Assembly: GCA_000310025.1 (NCBI GenBank)
Contig: FN649758.1
Span: 3,412,589-3,476,455 of the forward strand
DNA: 63,867 nt
Reading direction: 5' to 3'
Origin: Ectocarpus siliculosus
Lineage: Eukaryota; Sar; Phaeophyceae; Ectocarpales; Ectocarpaceae
The notes under the pieces are model-generated. The model was not told where the DNA came from. It ran no database searches and was given only the letters and a program-made list of their open reading frames with translations. The number at the start of each line of letters is the position of its first letter. Position 1 is the first letter of the stretch. Below, in pieces: positions 21,087 to 50,900 of this stretch. The position numbers and the translations under genes are program-made.

Positions 21087-21692
21087 CATGAGGTTTGGAC
21101 GAGTCTGTACCCAGCGAGGCCATATTAGTGTGGTTGACTCTACTCTGCTGGTACTGGACAGGGACCCACGCCTCAGATAAGGTGACGGCGGTGAGGTTTG
21201 TCTGAGCCCTGGGTGTAAAGTGGGGCCGTCCCAGACAAGAAAATACATTACCGGCTAAAATATTCAAAAAAACTGACCCTCGGTTTGTCTGGGTCATTTA
21301 TCTGGCCCAATAATATAGGTCTTTTAATTATATTTTCTTTGGCTATTGTACCTCACCTGTAGCCTGCTTCACCCCATGCTGTCAACCTCCAACCTCCATA
21401 GAACTGAGTGATTTAACTTGAACGGCTGTTGCCGTCGTAAGAAGCCGTGGCCATTCGCAACTGAGCCCCGGCTCGGATGTCAGCGAATTGGAAACATCGA
21501 CCCTTTCGGAAATTGTTTTTTTGGTCAGACAAAATGCTCAGACAAAAAGAGGGTCAGACTCTTTGGAATCTGTAGCCGGTAACGTTTTTTTTTGTCTGAG
21601 GCTGCCCCACTTTTCACCCGCGGCTCAGACAAAAACCTCTTTCACCAACCTCATTTTTTCTGAGGCGTGGGTTCCTGTTCAGAAGGCTAAAG

Positions 21693-22008
21693 AAGGCGAA
21701 ATCAAACCAAAAAGTTAGTCGTGGGTTCGAGATCCAGGCTGGACACTTTGAAGTGATTTTTTTCCTGAGACCCTGGATACTCTCGGCCAGAGTATGGGTG
21801 ACGGAAGGACTCGTGGACCCTGGAACATTCTGCAGGATGTGGGTGGCGAGTGATATGAAGCGAAATAAAGATTGGGCGGATAGTAGCGCTGGCATGGGGA
21901 GTCACCCTCCTCGGAAGTGAAAGTGACGGGGGCTCACGAACCCCACGACTAACTTTTACAGAAGCCGAAATCAAACCATTAGACTAGTAGACTAGGCTCC
22001 TACAAGGC
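21693..22008. mobile_element. family B MITE inserted in the right arm of the foldback element
   Basis: Left end GTTAGTCGTGGGTTCGAGATC is mirrored at the right by CACGAACCCCACGACTAAC, followed by GAAGCCGAAATCAAACC and ATTAGACTAG. The body has CCTGAGACCCTGGATAC, CTCGGCCAGAGTATGGGTG and CTGGAACATTCTGCAGGATG. Arm homology of the surrounding palindrome resumes on both sides, which sets the insertion limits and shows it is younger than the palindrome. Confidence 0.7.
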
Positions 22009-22094
22009 TCAGATACTTGATATTTGAGCAGCAACAGAGTAGGGTAAACCACAAAAGATAGTATCGCAAGGTACAGACTCGTCCAAACCTCATG

Positions 22095-22349
22095 TCAGCA
22101 CCACTGGACAGACAGACCTGCTCCTCCTCCGATGCGGGTGGTGTGCGTCTGTGTGTAGGTGTGTGGTGATCGCTGAGGAAGGAACCGAAGGGAGGGTGGG
22201 ATGAGACAAGGTTCACCAGCAGCCTCAAAAAGAGCAACTTTCTTGCCTACAACCAGTTCAGGAGAACACCCATACCATGAGCTGTAGGCCACTCGCACTA
22301 CTGGGAGGTGGCCCAAAAGTTGCCTTGTGTTACTCTCTATCGGCGCCAT
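22095..22349 (-). CDS. hypothetical 84-aa ORF in the right arm, mirror of 20835-21086
   Basis: Begins MAPIESNTRQLLGHLPVV and ends GAGLSVQWC. Changes from the left-arm copy cluster at VALFEAA against FSLSEA and PSLR against HPPR. No domain recognised. Confidence 0.3.
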   Translation of the reverse strand: MAPIESNTRQLLGHLPVVRVAYSSWYGCSPELVVGKKVALFEAAGEPCLIPPSLRFLPQRSPHTYTQTHTTRIGGGAGLSVQWC

Positions 22350-22649
22350 CTCCTCTACACAGCTGTTGTGGTTTGGAATGCAGCTTAAAAAATCGCTGTG
22401 TGAGGGGCGATTGTTCTAGGTTGAAGCTGCTGTTGCTGCTGCTTGCTGCTGCTGCAGCTATAGAGAAGAAGAGGCGTGGGGAACGGCGCGCGCGAGTCTT
22501 TCGGCCAATCAGCGGCGGGCCGTTGCCACATCATGCCGAAAAAAAACCTGAGCCTCTTTTCGCATTTTTTTATGCCAAGTTTAATCTGGGCAATTTTGTC
22601 TGGGCATTTTGTCTGGGCAAAACGAAACACATTTCCGAAACGCCCCATC

Positions 22650-24027
22650 GTCTACAGCAGCAGGAGATAGATGTGATCTCGCAGGGTCCATATGGAGTAT
22701 CTAGAGAAGTGATGGGCAAGTGTGGCTTAGAATCGACACAGAGGCGCGAGCTGAAAAGTAGTGGTAGCAATTAGTCTACACCTATGGTACAGGACGTGAA
22801 CCAATAATTCCATGACAGAGGCCACGCGTTCGCTCTACTACAATGCGTGCGGGGAAGGCATGCCAGTAACCTACAAGCGAACATTTTTGGTATAGTCTAA
22901 TGAAAATTAGTCTACATGTACAAGTACCTTGCTGCCATTGGCGTCTCTCTGTCGTTTAGGTTGAAGGGTAACCACACACCAGTGTAGCCCACTTTTGGCA
23001 CGACGCCCAGAAACAACATGCTCCACAGCGGACCCGCCGTATGTACAGCGGAGACGGGAGACAGATAATAGGGAAAACTACGCGGTCTACAGTAATCTGA
23101 CCATTATGGTTTCTCCGACCTGCTGTTGTCGGTACTGCTGCATAAGAAGGCTTACCGGTGTGAAGCGATCCGCCGACAGTGTATGCGCTTGCACGTGCAG
23201 GGCTCTCTCGGTCGTGCTGGATCTGGGGCGTGGTTGCCTGTGTGTGCGTCCTGTTGTCCTGAGACCTCTAGTCTAGACCATCACGGATCACCCAACACAC
23301 GTCTTAACCCTCCTAGTGTACTGGAAGCCCAAATGGGGACACTTGGGGACACAGCAGCACTCAAACGCCTATTTACCGCACTGTCACCCTAGGCTCCGCT
23401 GTGTGCAACGCACTTGAGTACCCTTGGCCTATCATGCTTTGGCAGAGGTGGTACACTGTGTGATATGCTACACACAGCAGTATAGTCTCCTCGGCCTCTG
23501 ACTTGCTACAGTACACATCTCCCGACCCGCGTGCCCCCTAGGTCGTAAAAGTGTACTACATCGGCTTGGCTTTCAGTATAAGCAGTGGTGTCCCCACGTG
23601 TATTGGGGACATTTTTCATAGACGCCAAGTCACAAGTCACCCTTTGTCTGGCAAGGAGGTCAGATTCTTTGGAGGGACTGTAGCCCCTCGACCAATGGCT
23701 GGCATACATTTTGCTGTTGGTACTACAGCCTACAGAAGTGGTAGGACAAGGACGGAATGTACGGCTACATTGCAATGAATTGCATCCCATGCTACGGAAT
23801 ACCACCCCTTTGCAGGAGCGTGGATAATGTTATGTACTGCTGACAAGGTGTTTTTACATGCGACATGCTTATGTAGAACGGCGGAGAGTTGCGCGGAGAG
23901 TTGCGAGGAGCGGTGATTCGAAGACCGAGGGGGGCTGCGCCGTTTGCGGTGTCACCCACCTGCCCTTTTCAGGTCTGCTGTCCGCGTTCTGTAACGGTCC
24001 GATCTTCGTGCGGCAAGATCTTCCCAG
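22650..24027. other. intergenic, nothing recognised
   Basis: Short ORFs on both strands. Several GGGGACA words occur near 23335-23350 and 23587-23610, but I see no defined repeat unit and no splice-linked exons. Confidence 0.35.
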
Positions 24028-24327
24028 ATGTCAACGCTACAGTCTATCTGCATGAACCACTATCCGAGAATGGTAGAAGCTGGATCCGCACCCCACTTCC
24101 TCAACAAACGTGAGCCTCGGTTAGCCTCGCAGCTCAACGAAACAAGTTTGGATGAAGGCTTGCATCAATGGGACCAACCCACGTCTGCCGCGGCGGTTAC
24201 CCCGTCCTTCAGCCAAGATATTGAAGAACTCGAGACTATCCAGCGTTACAAGCGTATCATGCTCGACGATGCTGCCAGCTCGACGTCCTTCGGGAAAGGA
24301 GGTGCACGTCTGCCTAGGGCCACGCAG
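24028..24327 (+). CDS. possible 5' exon upstream of the CFAP74-like gene
   Basis: An open frame of 100 codons ending at a GTATTA donor in phase 0. It includes SLDEGLHQWDQPTSAAAV and QDIEELETIQRYKRIMLDD, acidic and helix-prone like the N-terminal part of coiled-coil proteins. No acceptor-linked exon was found between here and 26002, so joining it to the gene downstream is a guess. Confidence 0.35.
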
Positions 24328-24949
24328 GTATTATGAGGAGAGCACATGCAGAGAACCATATTTTGTAACAGTTGGATGTTTTCATATTGTCGTGATGTCG
24401 TGATGCCAAATTCGGAAGGTTTACTGAAGAGGTTCCCAACTGAACCACGCGGGCCAACTGGTTCTCGGCGTCCAGCTGTCAGCGTCCACTGTAAGCGTCA
24501 ACGGCCACCGGCCCAATCGCTAGCTGCTTTACATGTACTCCGTGTGCTACAACTTGATGCCGCAACAACGCGCTGCCAACAAAGAGGATCAACATGGAAG
24601 CAGGGAGAACAATTTTTGTGCCAAAGGGATACGTATGTAGTCTATGTGCCAAACATCTGTGGTCTTGTTTTTCCAAGGGTGCAACATCAAAACATCGTAC
24701 CCTCCCAACATATTGCTTCTTTATCTTCCCAGCAACCAATAGATGCACGAGATGGCCACCAAACTTCCTTGTAGAGACCCTGTTTCCTACAGCGGAAACA
24801 CGAGTGTAGTGTTCGCCAGCGCGATTGCAATTTTGTCGTGGACTCTGATCTATCTGTGGATGGCGATGAGATTCCTTCTGTTACATTCCGCCGTAGCAAG
24901 CAATAAAGAAATCTCCCACTAGACCAGACTATATTCAAAAAGAAATTTA

Positions 24950-25120
24950 GGTCGTGGGTCGGTTCTCCCCGGAGTGAAAACGCACATAAGCATGTAAGCG
25001 TGGCATTGTTAGTCGCGAGTCGCGAGTACACAAAAGAAAAAGACGTACGGTACTACCGAACCCTTCTCGCGGCAAAATTCGAAGGCAAGCAATAAGCAGT
25101 GCACTGCTGTAGAATCCACA
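24950..25120 (+). mobile_element. SINE family A copy, head degenerate
   Basis: GTCGTGGGTCGGTTCTCCCC at the start is a decayed B-box region. The body block GAACCCTTCTCGC ... ATTCGAAGGCAAGC at 25058-25092 matches the copy at 6888. The 3' tail after GAAGGCAA differs from the other copies. Confidence 0.55.
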
Positions 25121-25685
25121 GTGTGTGTGTAGTTTTTTAATACTTGCATCGACCGCGCAAATCAGCTGACTACTGAAAAGAAGTCAGTCTCAATCCGGAA
25201 AATGATTTGTGTTTGTATGTGTGTACCGACCCATTACGTTTGGTGCACCTACCGTTTGGTTTGTCCGGGCCCATCTGTCGGGGTCACACAGGAGGAAGGC
25301 CACGCAGGATTTGCCTGTTCTCTCCGCGTTCCTTCTGCGGTGTTTGCCTCGATTTCATCGCGAGAAGGATTAAGCCACTCCCTCGTCGACCGTGCAACCG
25401 AAGTTGTTGCGTACACACGAAAGTTTCGCTTTCCACGTTGCTCGAACATAATGTGAGAAATATCGCAGTGCGTGTGACTGCGCCGACTTTCTTGCCCACG
25501 TCCCAAACGTCAGAATGTTGCGAAGGTAGCAGCTGAAGCGTTAGCCACTGTTTTTGTAACCAAGGGTGAACACATAAAATGTTTTCCTTGTTCTCGAGAA
25601 TCCGGAAGGGATGGGAATAAACACACACGTTTGGCACAAGTAAAGGAATAAGTTGCACTACGAAGCACGTATCAAACATCAAGCT

Positions 25686-25688
25686 GTC

Positions 25689-25720
<32 letters not shown>

Positions 25721-25757
25721 ATCTATATATCTATCTATATATATAGATATATCTATA
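25686..25757. repeat. compound microsatellite (CT, then CTAT/TA)
   Basis: TCTCTG and CT repeats run into CTATCTATATATC repeats over about 70 bases. Confidence 0.9.
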
Positions 25758-26001
25758 CCCTTCGCTCTTGAGCGCGTGCACGTTTTCCTTAAGGCAGTGG
25801 AAAAACATGCGGCGTCGCACAAGGATTTTGAAAGACTTCAATCATCACAGGGATGGTTCATCTCAACTACTGTTCGCATTTCTGATGTCTACAACAGAGG
25901 AGGTGTTTTCTCAACCATGATATTGCCCCCCTCCTACCCGTCGTACCTTTCCGTTTTACCCGCCGCGTGTTTGCGTGACCTGTTGGAATGCGGATTTCAA
26001 G

Positions 26002-43833
<17,832 letters not shown>

Positions 43834-45543
43834 CGATAGTCGTCGCCGCGTTCGCGTTATCAAGGAAAACATGGTCTCTCTGTTCCTTTCATCGTGTGCA
43901 AAAGTACTCCACCGGTCTTATTTTGGACGCTTCATGGAAGAAAGTACAAGTTCGGCTGGAGACGTTCCATTCTAAACGCGTGGCTGTAAAAGCTCCGTGA
44001 GTGTATTGGTGGGGATTATTACATCAGTCACGTAGCCGATGATTTTCTACTCTTTTTGCTGACGGCACGGGGTGACAGCGTCAACCGACACGCAACGGGA
44101 CGATGATTTTCCTCGGTATGGCCGACCAAGCGATGGAACGAAACTGTACCTGTGGCTGAAACGCAGCACGACACACTTGTTAGCACCTTCATTCGACAGG
44201 AGAGAAGCCGAAGGATCACAAGATCCAACGATATCTTCTTTTTTTTTCGAAAACAAGTCACATGTACAGTACGAAGTTCGGTTTTTGTCGCCGTCATTCG
44301 ATGCGCGTGAACATTCGCAGAGAGATATGATTCACAAACGCCATCCAAGCAAGAGGTTTCCGAACGACGCCGCTATTCTATCGCAAAGCGTGCGCTACGT
44401 GCGTCGCGCTAGAAGTTGCACAACGCTGTATTCAACACCGTTCACTGCTCGGTCTTCCGTTTCTGCCTTAAGGCTACATCTGTTCCACGTGGTCCACCAT
44501 TCTGGTAAACTGGTAAAAACCAAGTGGATGTGCGGTGAGGAGGGAGGGGGTTGCCGAACCCGAACTTGGTGTACGTGTAGTTTCGGACAAAGCCAGTATT
44601 ACAAAAACTCGCCGTGCTTGTCTACCGCCCGGCCATGGAACCGAGCACAGCGTCGATGCTACACCAACAACCCGGTGACCACATGTTCCCCGACATATTG
44701 GGTAAACCGTCAGCTGGCTGGTTCACACATGGTGCCTGGCGTATGGGAAAACCGCCAGTTACCCCCCACACTCACAAATCCCAAACATGAAATGCGTAAA
44801 CAGACGTTCAGTGTTAGGTGCCGCCATACGGCTTCAGAAACAAACAAGCCGCTAGAAACACCAGGCCTGCCCGAGGGCGCCACGCCGAGCACGCCTCCGC
44901 TACCGGATACGCCAATAAAACAAGGATCATCCCTCCAAGCATCCTACTGGCATTCTCCGAGGATGACCCTCGTAGTGGAGAGTTGGGTGCCATAGTCCCC
45001 CTTGAGTTGTAACCCCCCACAACGCAGTAACGGCCAAGCCGCGCCGCAATGTGCCACGCTCCAGCATCCGTGGCCATCGCTACTGATGTGCCGAAACAGG
45101 CCCGTCGGCTTCATCCGCATCCTGCCCTTCGCCACTCGTCTAACATAGAGGTCAAGCATTATGTACATTCCAATAAGACAGGTCGGTGTTGTACGTCGAT
45201 GTTGTGTTCGAGGCATCCACGCCGCACCACACGGTAGTCTCTCGTAACGTCAAACAACGGTGCTTTCGTTACCATCTCGCCGCCCCGCCCAGCACATCAC
45301 ACGCCAATGCTTCCGGCATTCGATGTAAGCTACACAAGGCGTCTCCGCCTATCCCCAATTCGCCATTCCCCGGCGCCCCCCTCGTAGAAGGGTCTTCGCT
45401 GTCGTCGTTCGATACCGTTGCTCCTCTTGACACTCCGGGGCATGGCACGCTCTCGACAGCATCACCAAGACCCCGCTTCTTCACGTTCGCCGTGCCTTCC
45501 CCGACACGCCTTGGACAACTCCCTCACTTCAGCGCTCCAAATC
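43834..45543. other. convergent intergenic region; long ORF of unknown status
   Basis: Lies between the stops of the CFAP74-like gene (+) and the protease (-). A 307-codon plus-strand ORF fills 44072-44995. It is rich in Arg, Ser, Thr and Cys without any motif. A minus-strand ORF at 44814-45077 has a hydrophobic stretch (MLGGMILVLLAYPVAEAC). Neither has a supporting splice partner. The two 3' UTRs must also lie here. Confidence 0.35.
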
Positions 45544-46331
45544 TCATCGCACCGCCCCGCCCACGATTCGTTGGAAGAGGGTGGCGATGCCCAGGTCGCC
45601 GGCGAAGGTCGAGAGGCTGATGCCGAAGAGAATTAGGAGCGCAACTCCGTTGATCGCAGCGGCCACGTCTCTACCATCGGCGGAGAGGCGTTGTGGCAAC
45701 GGGGGTGGGGGGTAGAATGGGCAGTGTACGACGGCGTTGCAGGATGTCGGTGCAGATGTTGGGGTTTGGCGTCGTGCAACAGCCACGCTGGGTAAGCACC
45801 CACAGGGGCGTGGTGTGCCCCACACTCGTCAACCTACACGGGTGTCAAGATACGCTTCCATACACTACGCTCCCAGGTTGACTCATTCTGTCTCTGTCAA
45901 TGGCTCGGGGTACGCGGAAAAGCATAATTACCACAGGGCTCGTACACGCGTTGCGGAATATTTGGTCCCACCGAACCACACAAAGACACGGCACGGGTGT
46001 GTGACGCTAGCTAGTTGACATGCGCCCTTCGACATGAAGAACAAAGAACATGCTAAAGCTCTCGCTGGTTGAGTGTTTGCAGTCTCACCACTCACCCAAA
46101 TTTCGTTTCAGATACCGGGAAAGATGTTCAAGCATTGGCATGCGTTTTCACCCGGGCGAAGCAATGCAAAAAAAATCGCACGCATGTCAGGGACAAGCAT
46201 GTGGGTACGGAGAACCAATACCGTCATGAGTTCAACGGGTTTCAAGTCGGCAACAACAACAAGAACGACAACAACGCTACACCAACAACAACACCACCAA
46301 CAACAATAGCCACGACAACAAGACACATACC

Positions 46332-46373
<42 letters not shown>

Positions 46374-47874
46374 AGACATGACTTTCTCTACCCCAAGCCT
46401 CCCGTGAGCACCGCTCGAATAAAACGTTTACCGGTCGAGCTTCTTGCCGCTGACGATCTCCGCCAGGACAAACACCATCTGGCCCCCATCCAGCCCCGGG
46501 ACGGGGAGAGAGTTAATCACAGCCAGATTGACGGAGATCACCGCCGCGAACTGCAGAAGGGCCGACGGACCCTCCGACCTGGCTACCTCCGCCCCCACCT
46601 TGACGATCTCGACAGGGCCGGAGCTTTAGCATCCGGAATGACAAGAAAACGGAAGGCGTACCCCGACGGAGTCTCTATTCAGGGTGGAGTCCGTTCGTAC
46701 CGAAACGTTGACAACCGTGCCGATGTGCTCGGAGCGTGGCATGTAGGGCCACGGTTTCTGAGAGAACAACGACCGACTTTCGCTTCGGGGCTTAGCTTCA
46801 ACAGCAGCAACAACAGCAACAGCAGCAACAGCAACATGAGTACTCTAGGGTTAGGGCAAGAGAAAGAGACAAGAGACACGCGAGAAGAAAGGCGCAAGCG
46901 CACCCAAAGTGTTGGAGGGATTGAAGCAATCCCTCATACCAGAAACTGAGACGGCATGTGGCAACGGCAGCAGCGACGCCGATGACGACTCACACGTCTT
47001 CCGTCTGCCCCGTCGAAGCGAGCCTGAGGAAGGAATCGAACGTCTTCGACGACAGCGCCGCCGTCTCCTTAAAGGCCACCCCGGCAGCCTCCACGGGGTT
47101 GTCCGCCGTCCTCCTGTCCACCGATTCCAGGTTGGGGGCCAGGAGGACGCCCACCGTGTACTTTCCCGACGTCCCGATAGCGGTCTGGCCATGAGGCGGC
47201 GAGGGGGGGGCGGCGACCAGCAAGAGAGGCAAATCCAAAAATAATGGGGATTGTTCCTGTGCCGACGAGACCGTTCGAGTGGAAAGGTATCAACACCCAG
47301 GGTATTGGGCAGAAGATCCCAGGAGACCCGACGTTACGGCGCCCGGGCTCGAGCAAGGGTGTAGGGGGCTCCGCCTTGGTGCCCGATCGACTGCGGGGCT
47401 TCTTTCGAGAAGGCCCCCTCGTCCCGATCGTCTGAGGCATGGAAACTGGTCGAAACGCGCCAGAAACCAAGGCGCGAATACACGGCCGTGCACACGTCGC
47501 GAACGTGATCATCTGGCCCTTCGTATGTGACGGAGAACGCTCATCACGCCCTGCCAGCCTCCCACAAAAGATCGCGTGGTGTACAATGTACATGCCGCGT
47601 GACACGGGATCCCCCGGCAGCGTGCGGCGCAATACACCACACGCCTGGCACAGCAGTGCATCTCGCAATCGCGGCTTCTTCGTGGCGTACACACCATACC
47701 CCGTTGTGTCACGTGCTATAAATTTCGGGCTCACCTGGACCATCCGCGTCTTTGGCTGAGATCCCTGGTGGGCGACCTCAATCGCCACCGGCTTGCCCTC
47801 TGACGCCCGGATCAGCTTCACGGCTCTCTCGACGCTCCTGGGAGTCGAAAAATTCCCCCCACAACAACACACAC

Positions 47875-47942
<68 letters not shown>

Positions 47943-50900
47943 CACGCCCAGTAAGCACGAGAACAGGTATTGCACAGGTCATGTACAGCGGCGATCGACT
48001 TTCAACATGTCCACCATGCGCACCCCAACCTACGTAAGCGAAACGCGCGAACACAACGAGACTTTTTCGCCAGAACGACGGCAAAAATCCTCGAGCCGTA
48101 GGTCAAGGCCTTTTGTTTTCACTCCCGCGCATGGACGGCAAGCTCCTAGCACTGGCACCGAGCATCCATGAGCGGTTCGCGTGCCCGTTTGTCCGAGGCA
48201 TCCACCGACTAAATATGTTGCCTAATCGTGTTTCCACCTGCGATCAAGATATGTTCTAACTGATGGACCGGTTACATGGAGCGGTCGGTCCTCGACAAAT
48301 CAGCACGCATTCAAGACAAACATCAGTAGCGGTAGGCAAACTAGTCGAGGGTCAACGCCCCCAAGCTGGGGCTCGCGGCGAAGCAATTTTCAAGGCATGT
48401 AGTTGTTCATGTCCCTTCGTCCTGGTGCAAAGCGAGTATAGGCACAAACCAAAAACCACCACAACAACAACCACAACAACAAACGAAAAACAAAACCTAC
48501 ACATTACTCACGTGCTGTCGCCCGCTAGACTGTTCCCGTTGATAGTCAGCAGAACATCCTTCGGCTGGATGCCCGCCATCGCTGCCCCGCCTTTTGGATC
48601 CGTCAACTGCACAACAATGCGCAATACGCCAAAAATAAGGAACCAGAGAAAGATCACGACTTCTTCTCGACGTTGGTGGAGGATGGCACGGAATTGCCGT
48701 CAAAAAAACAATATCAACAAGAGGTTGGTCTCAACTCTGATGGGGATGGGATGGGGCACATGTAGCGGGCGTCGAAAACACACAACGGTGATGATTGTTG
48801 TCCAATTTTTTTGTGGGGGGTCGGATGGGACACGTAGCGGGTGTCGAAAGACATGCTGGTGTCCTTGTTTGGGGTAAAAAGCAGCCTCCCGCATCACTGG
48901 ACAAGCCTTCTTCCAGGTGAAGGAAGCAAGGAAGGGCTCAACATGGGAGGTCCTCTGACAGAGATTTCGCAGGTGGCAATCGTTCAGGGGCAAATACGAC
49001 CATGGGCCACGATGGCGATGGGTTGCCGGACGGATTATCGTGAACCCGGAACAGCAAGCTCTCCCGCGACGGCCATGACAGGCAGCGTTTCACGAGTTGG
49101 AAGAGCTGACCACACCTGTCTCCCACCTGATATTAGTAGAGTCTTGGACACGGGAAAGGAAACGGCGACCATCGCTATCGCAAAACAAGGAAAAGCAACA
49201 AATGGCTCACATCCCCGTCTCGGGAGCGACGCGGCCCTTGGCCAACGCTCGCATGAATAACGAACGCCACACAAGAAAACCTGCTTGGTGAAACGTTTAT
49301 AGACGTCCAAAACCATTGTCATCGGAGATGGTACATCTGACGGGGGGGTGGGGGCGCGGTATCTTCGATGGTTCTATCACTTAATCTGAGAGTATTGTTA
49401 CGTTTTGGGCTCATGCTGAGTCGCAAAATGTTACCGCCGGGGGTAGTAATCTGCGCGGGCACTGCATTTGTCGTGGGGACCTCATCTTGTGTGGTGCGTA
49501 CGGTGAGGCAAGCAACCGAACGAGCACCTACACCGCTCCCGACCGGATGACGTGCGCTTAAATCTGAAGCATGGAAAGATCCGAACCATCGTGCGAGTAC
49601 CAGACCCTCCCCCCACACACTCCGAGAGAGCAACAACAGGGCGGGCATAAACTCTCCCCGCGCTGCGAGGTCAATTGTCTAACGACTACGGCATGCACGA
49701 CTATGAGTAGCTGTACTGGGGCAAAGGAAGTGGGTTGAAAAGGCGGCAAGAGATATCGATAGGATAGATAGACTGAGGAAAACACATTTGAAGCACCTTC
49801 GGCATAGTAGGAAGGAACGATTGGCCATCGGTGGTCGGCCCTGTGGGAACAATTATCCGTCCTCTCGAGGACGCGTGGTCAATGGTCTAACCGCTAAGGC
49901 ATGCAAAACATAAGAGTACGCCTCTCCCCACCCACCCCTCCCCGTTGCTCGGAAGTTCCTCAAGCCCACCTGATTGACGAGCAGACCCGGCTGGTAGTGG
50001 GGTTGAACAATCCCTCCAGTCGTCACGGACCCGAAGATGCACGCCCATGCCAACGCGAAGTTGACGACAACCCCCGCCGCGACGACAATCGCTCGCGAGA
50101 AGGGACCCCTGGATAAAAAAATGACGTCACGAAGGGCTGTGTAAGCAGCAAAATCATCCCCGCGAAGGCGATGGTTCTGGGATGAAGATGTGAGGCTGAT
50201 GGGCTTCTGCGGCAGAGTATGGCAATGTGTGAAGCGGGGTCCGCTTGCCCTGCGATCTCGAAGAGACAATTTCCCTCTCTCTCTCTCTCTCCCTCTCTCT
50301 CTCTCTCTCTCCTTGCCTACCTCTCTCCCTCCCATTGTCAACCTCGACGTCTCCCCCCGCCTCCATACCCGCTCGTCAACCCCCACCCTCACCGGTTGTA
50401 CAGCAGGTCGGGATCATCGAGCTCTGTCACCACCCCATCCTCGTCTACCTCGTAGTTGTTCGGGAAGCTCACGTAGCCGCCCACCGGGAGGGCCCTGAGT
50501 GCGTACTGTCGGCGCAAGAAGAGGGCGTGGGGGTAAGCAGCGCACAATGCGAGCGGACGATGTCAACATGAACACCCGGAGAAGACGGACTGTCGCGCCA
50601 ACAGCAGCAGCTGATGTGGGGGGGAAAAAAAAGGCAACCCATCTAAGCAAGCATGGGTATCGCTCTCAGGAAACATGCCGTACTCGCACTATGGTATGAG
50701 TCCAAGTCACAAAGACATCGTGTTTGTGCGACGAAATAGTACAACATAACATGTGCTTGGTCTCTCGTGGGCGGTGGGCACCAACCTCACTCTCAACCGG
50801 GCGCCTCGCGGCCACTCTGGACATACAGCACCGCGTTCGCTCCAACACCACCAGGCGCTCACAAGCATAACGACAACAACAACAACAACACTGGCGACAG

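Larger units (their letters stand above)
20341..22649. mobile_element. 2.3 kb foldback element with arms of about 0.97 kb
   Basis: The left arm, about 20341-21300, is matched in inverse orientation by the right arm, about 21500-22649. The ends are GATTGGGGAGTTTCGGAAA and, inverted, GATGGGGCGTTTCGGAAA. Inner landmarks also pair: the 20835 ORF with the 22349 ORF, CAGACAAAATTG with its mirror near 22600, and GCCGGTAA near 21250 with 21570. The centre, about 21300-21500, is unique. The right arm is interrupted at about 21693-22008 by a family B MITE. Without that insertion the element would be about 2.0 kb. No transposase is visible, so it would need help in trans. No clear target-site duplication was seen. 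Confidence 0.8.

Noticed and set aside
47069-47872. 267-codon minus-strand ORF as one exon
   Set aside because: It overlaps two protease exons in the right frame only in part. The splice model 47837-47735 and 47184-46994 gives the conserved protein.
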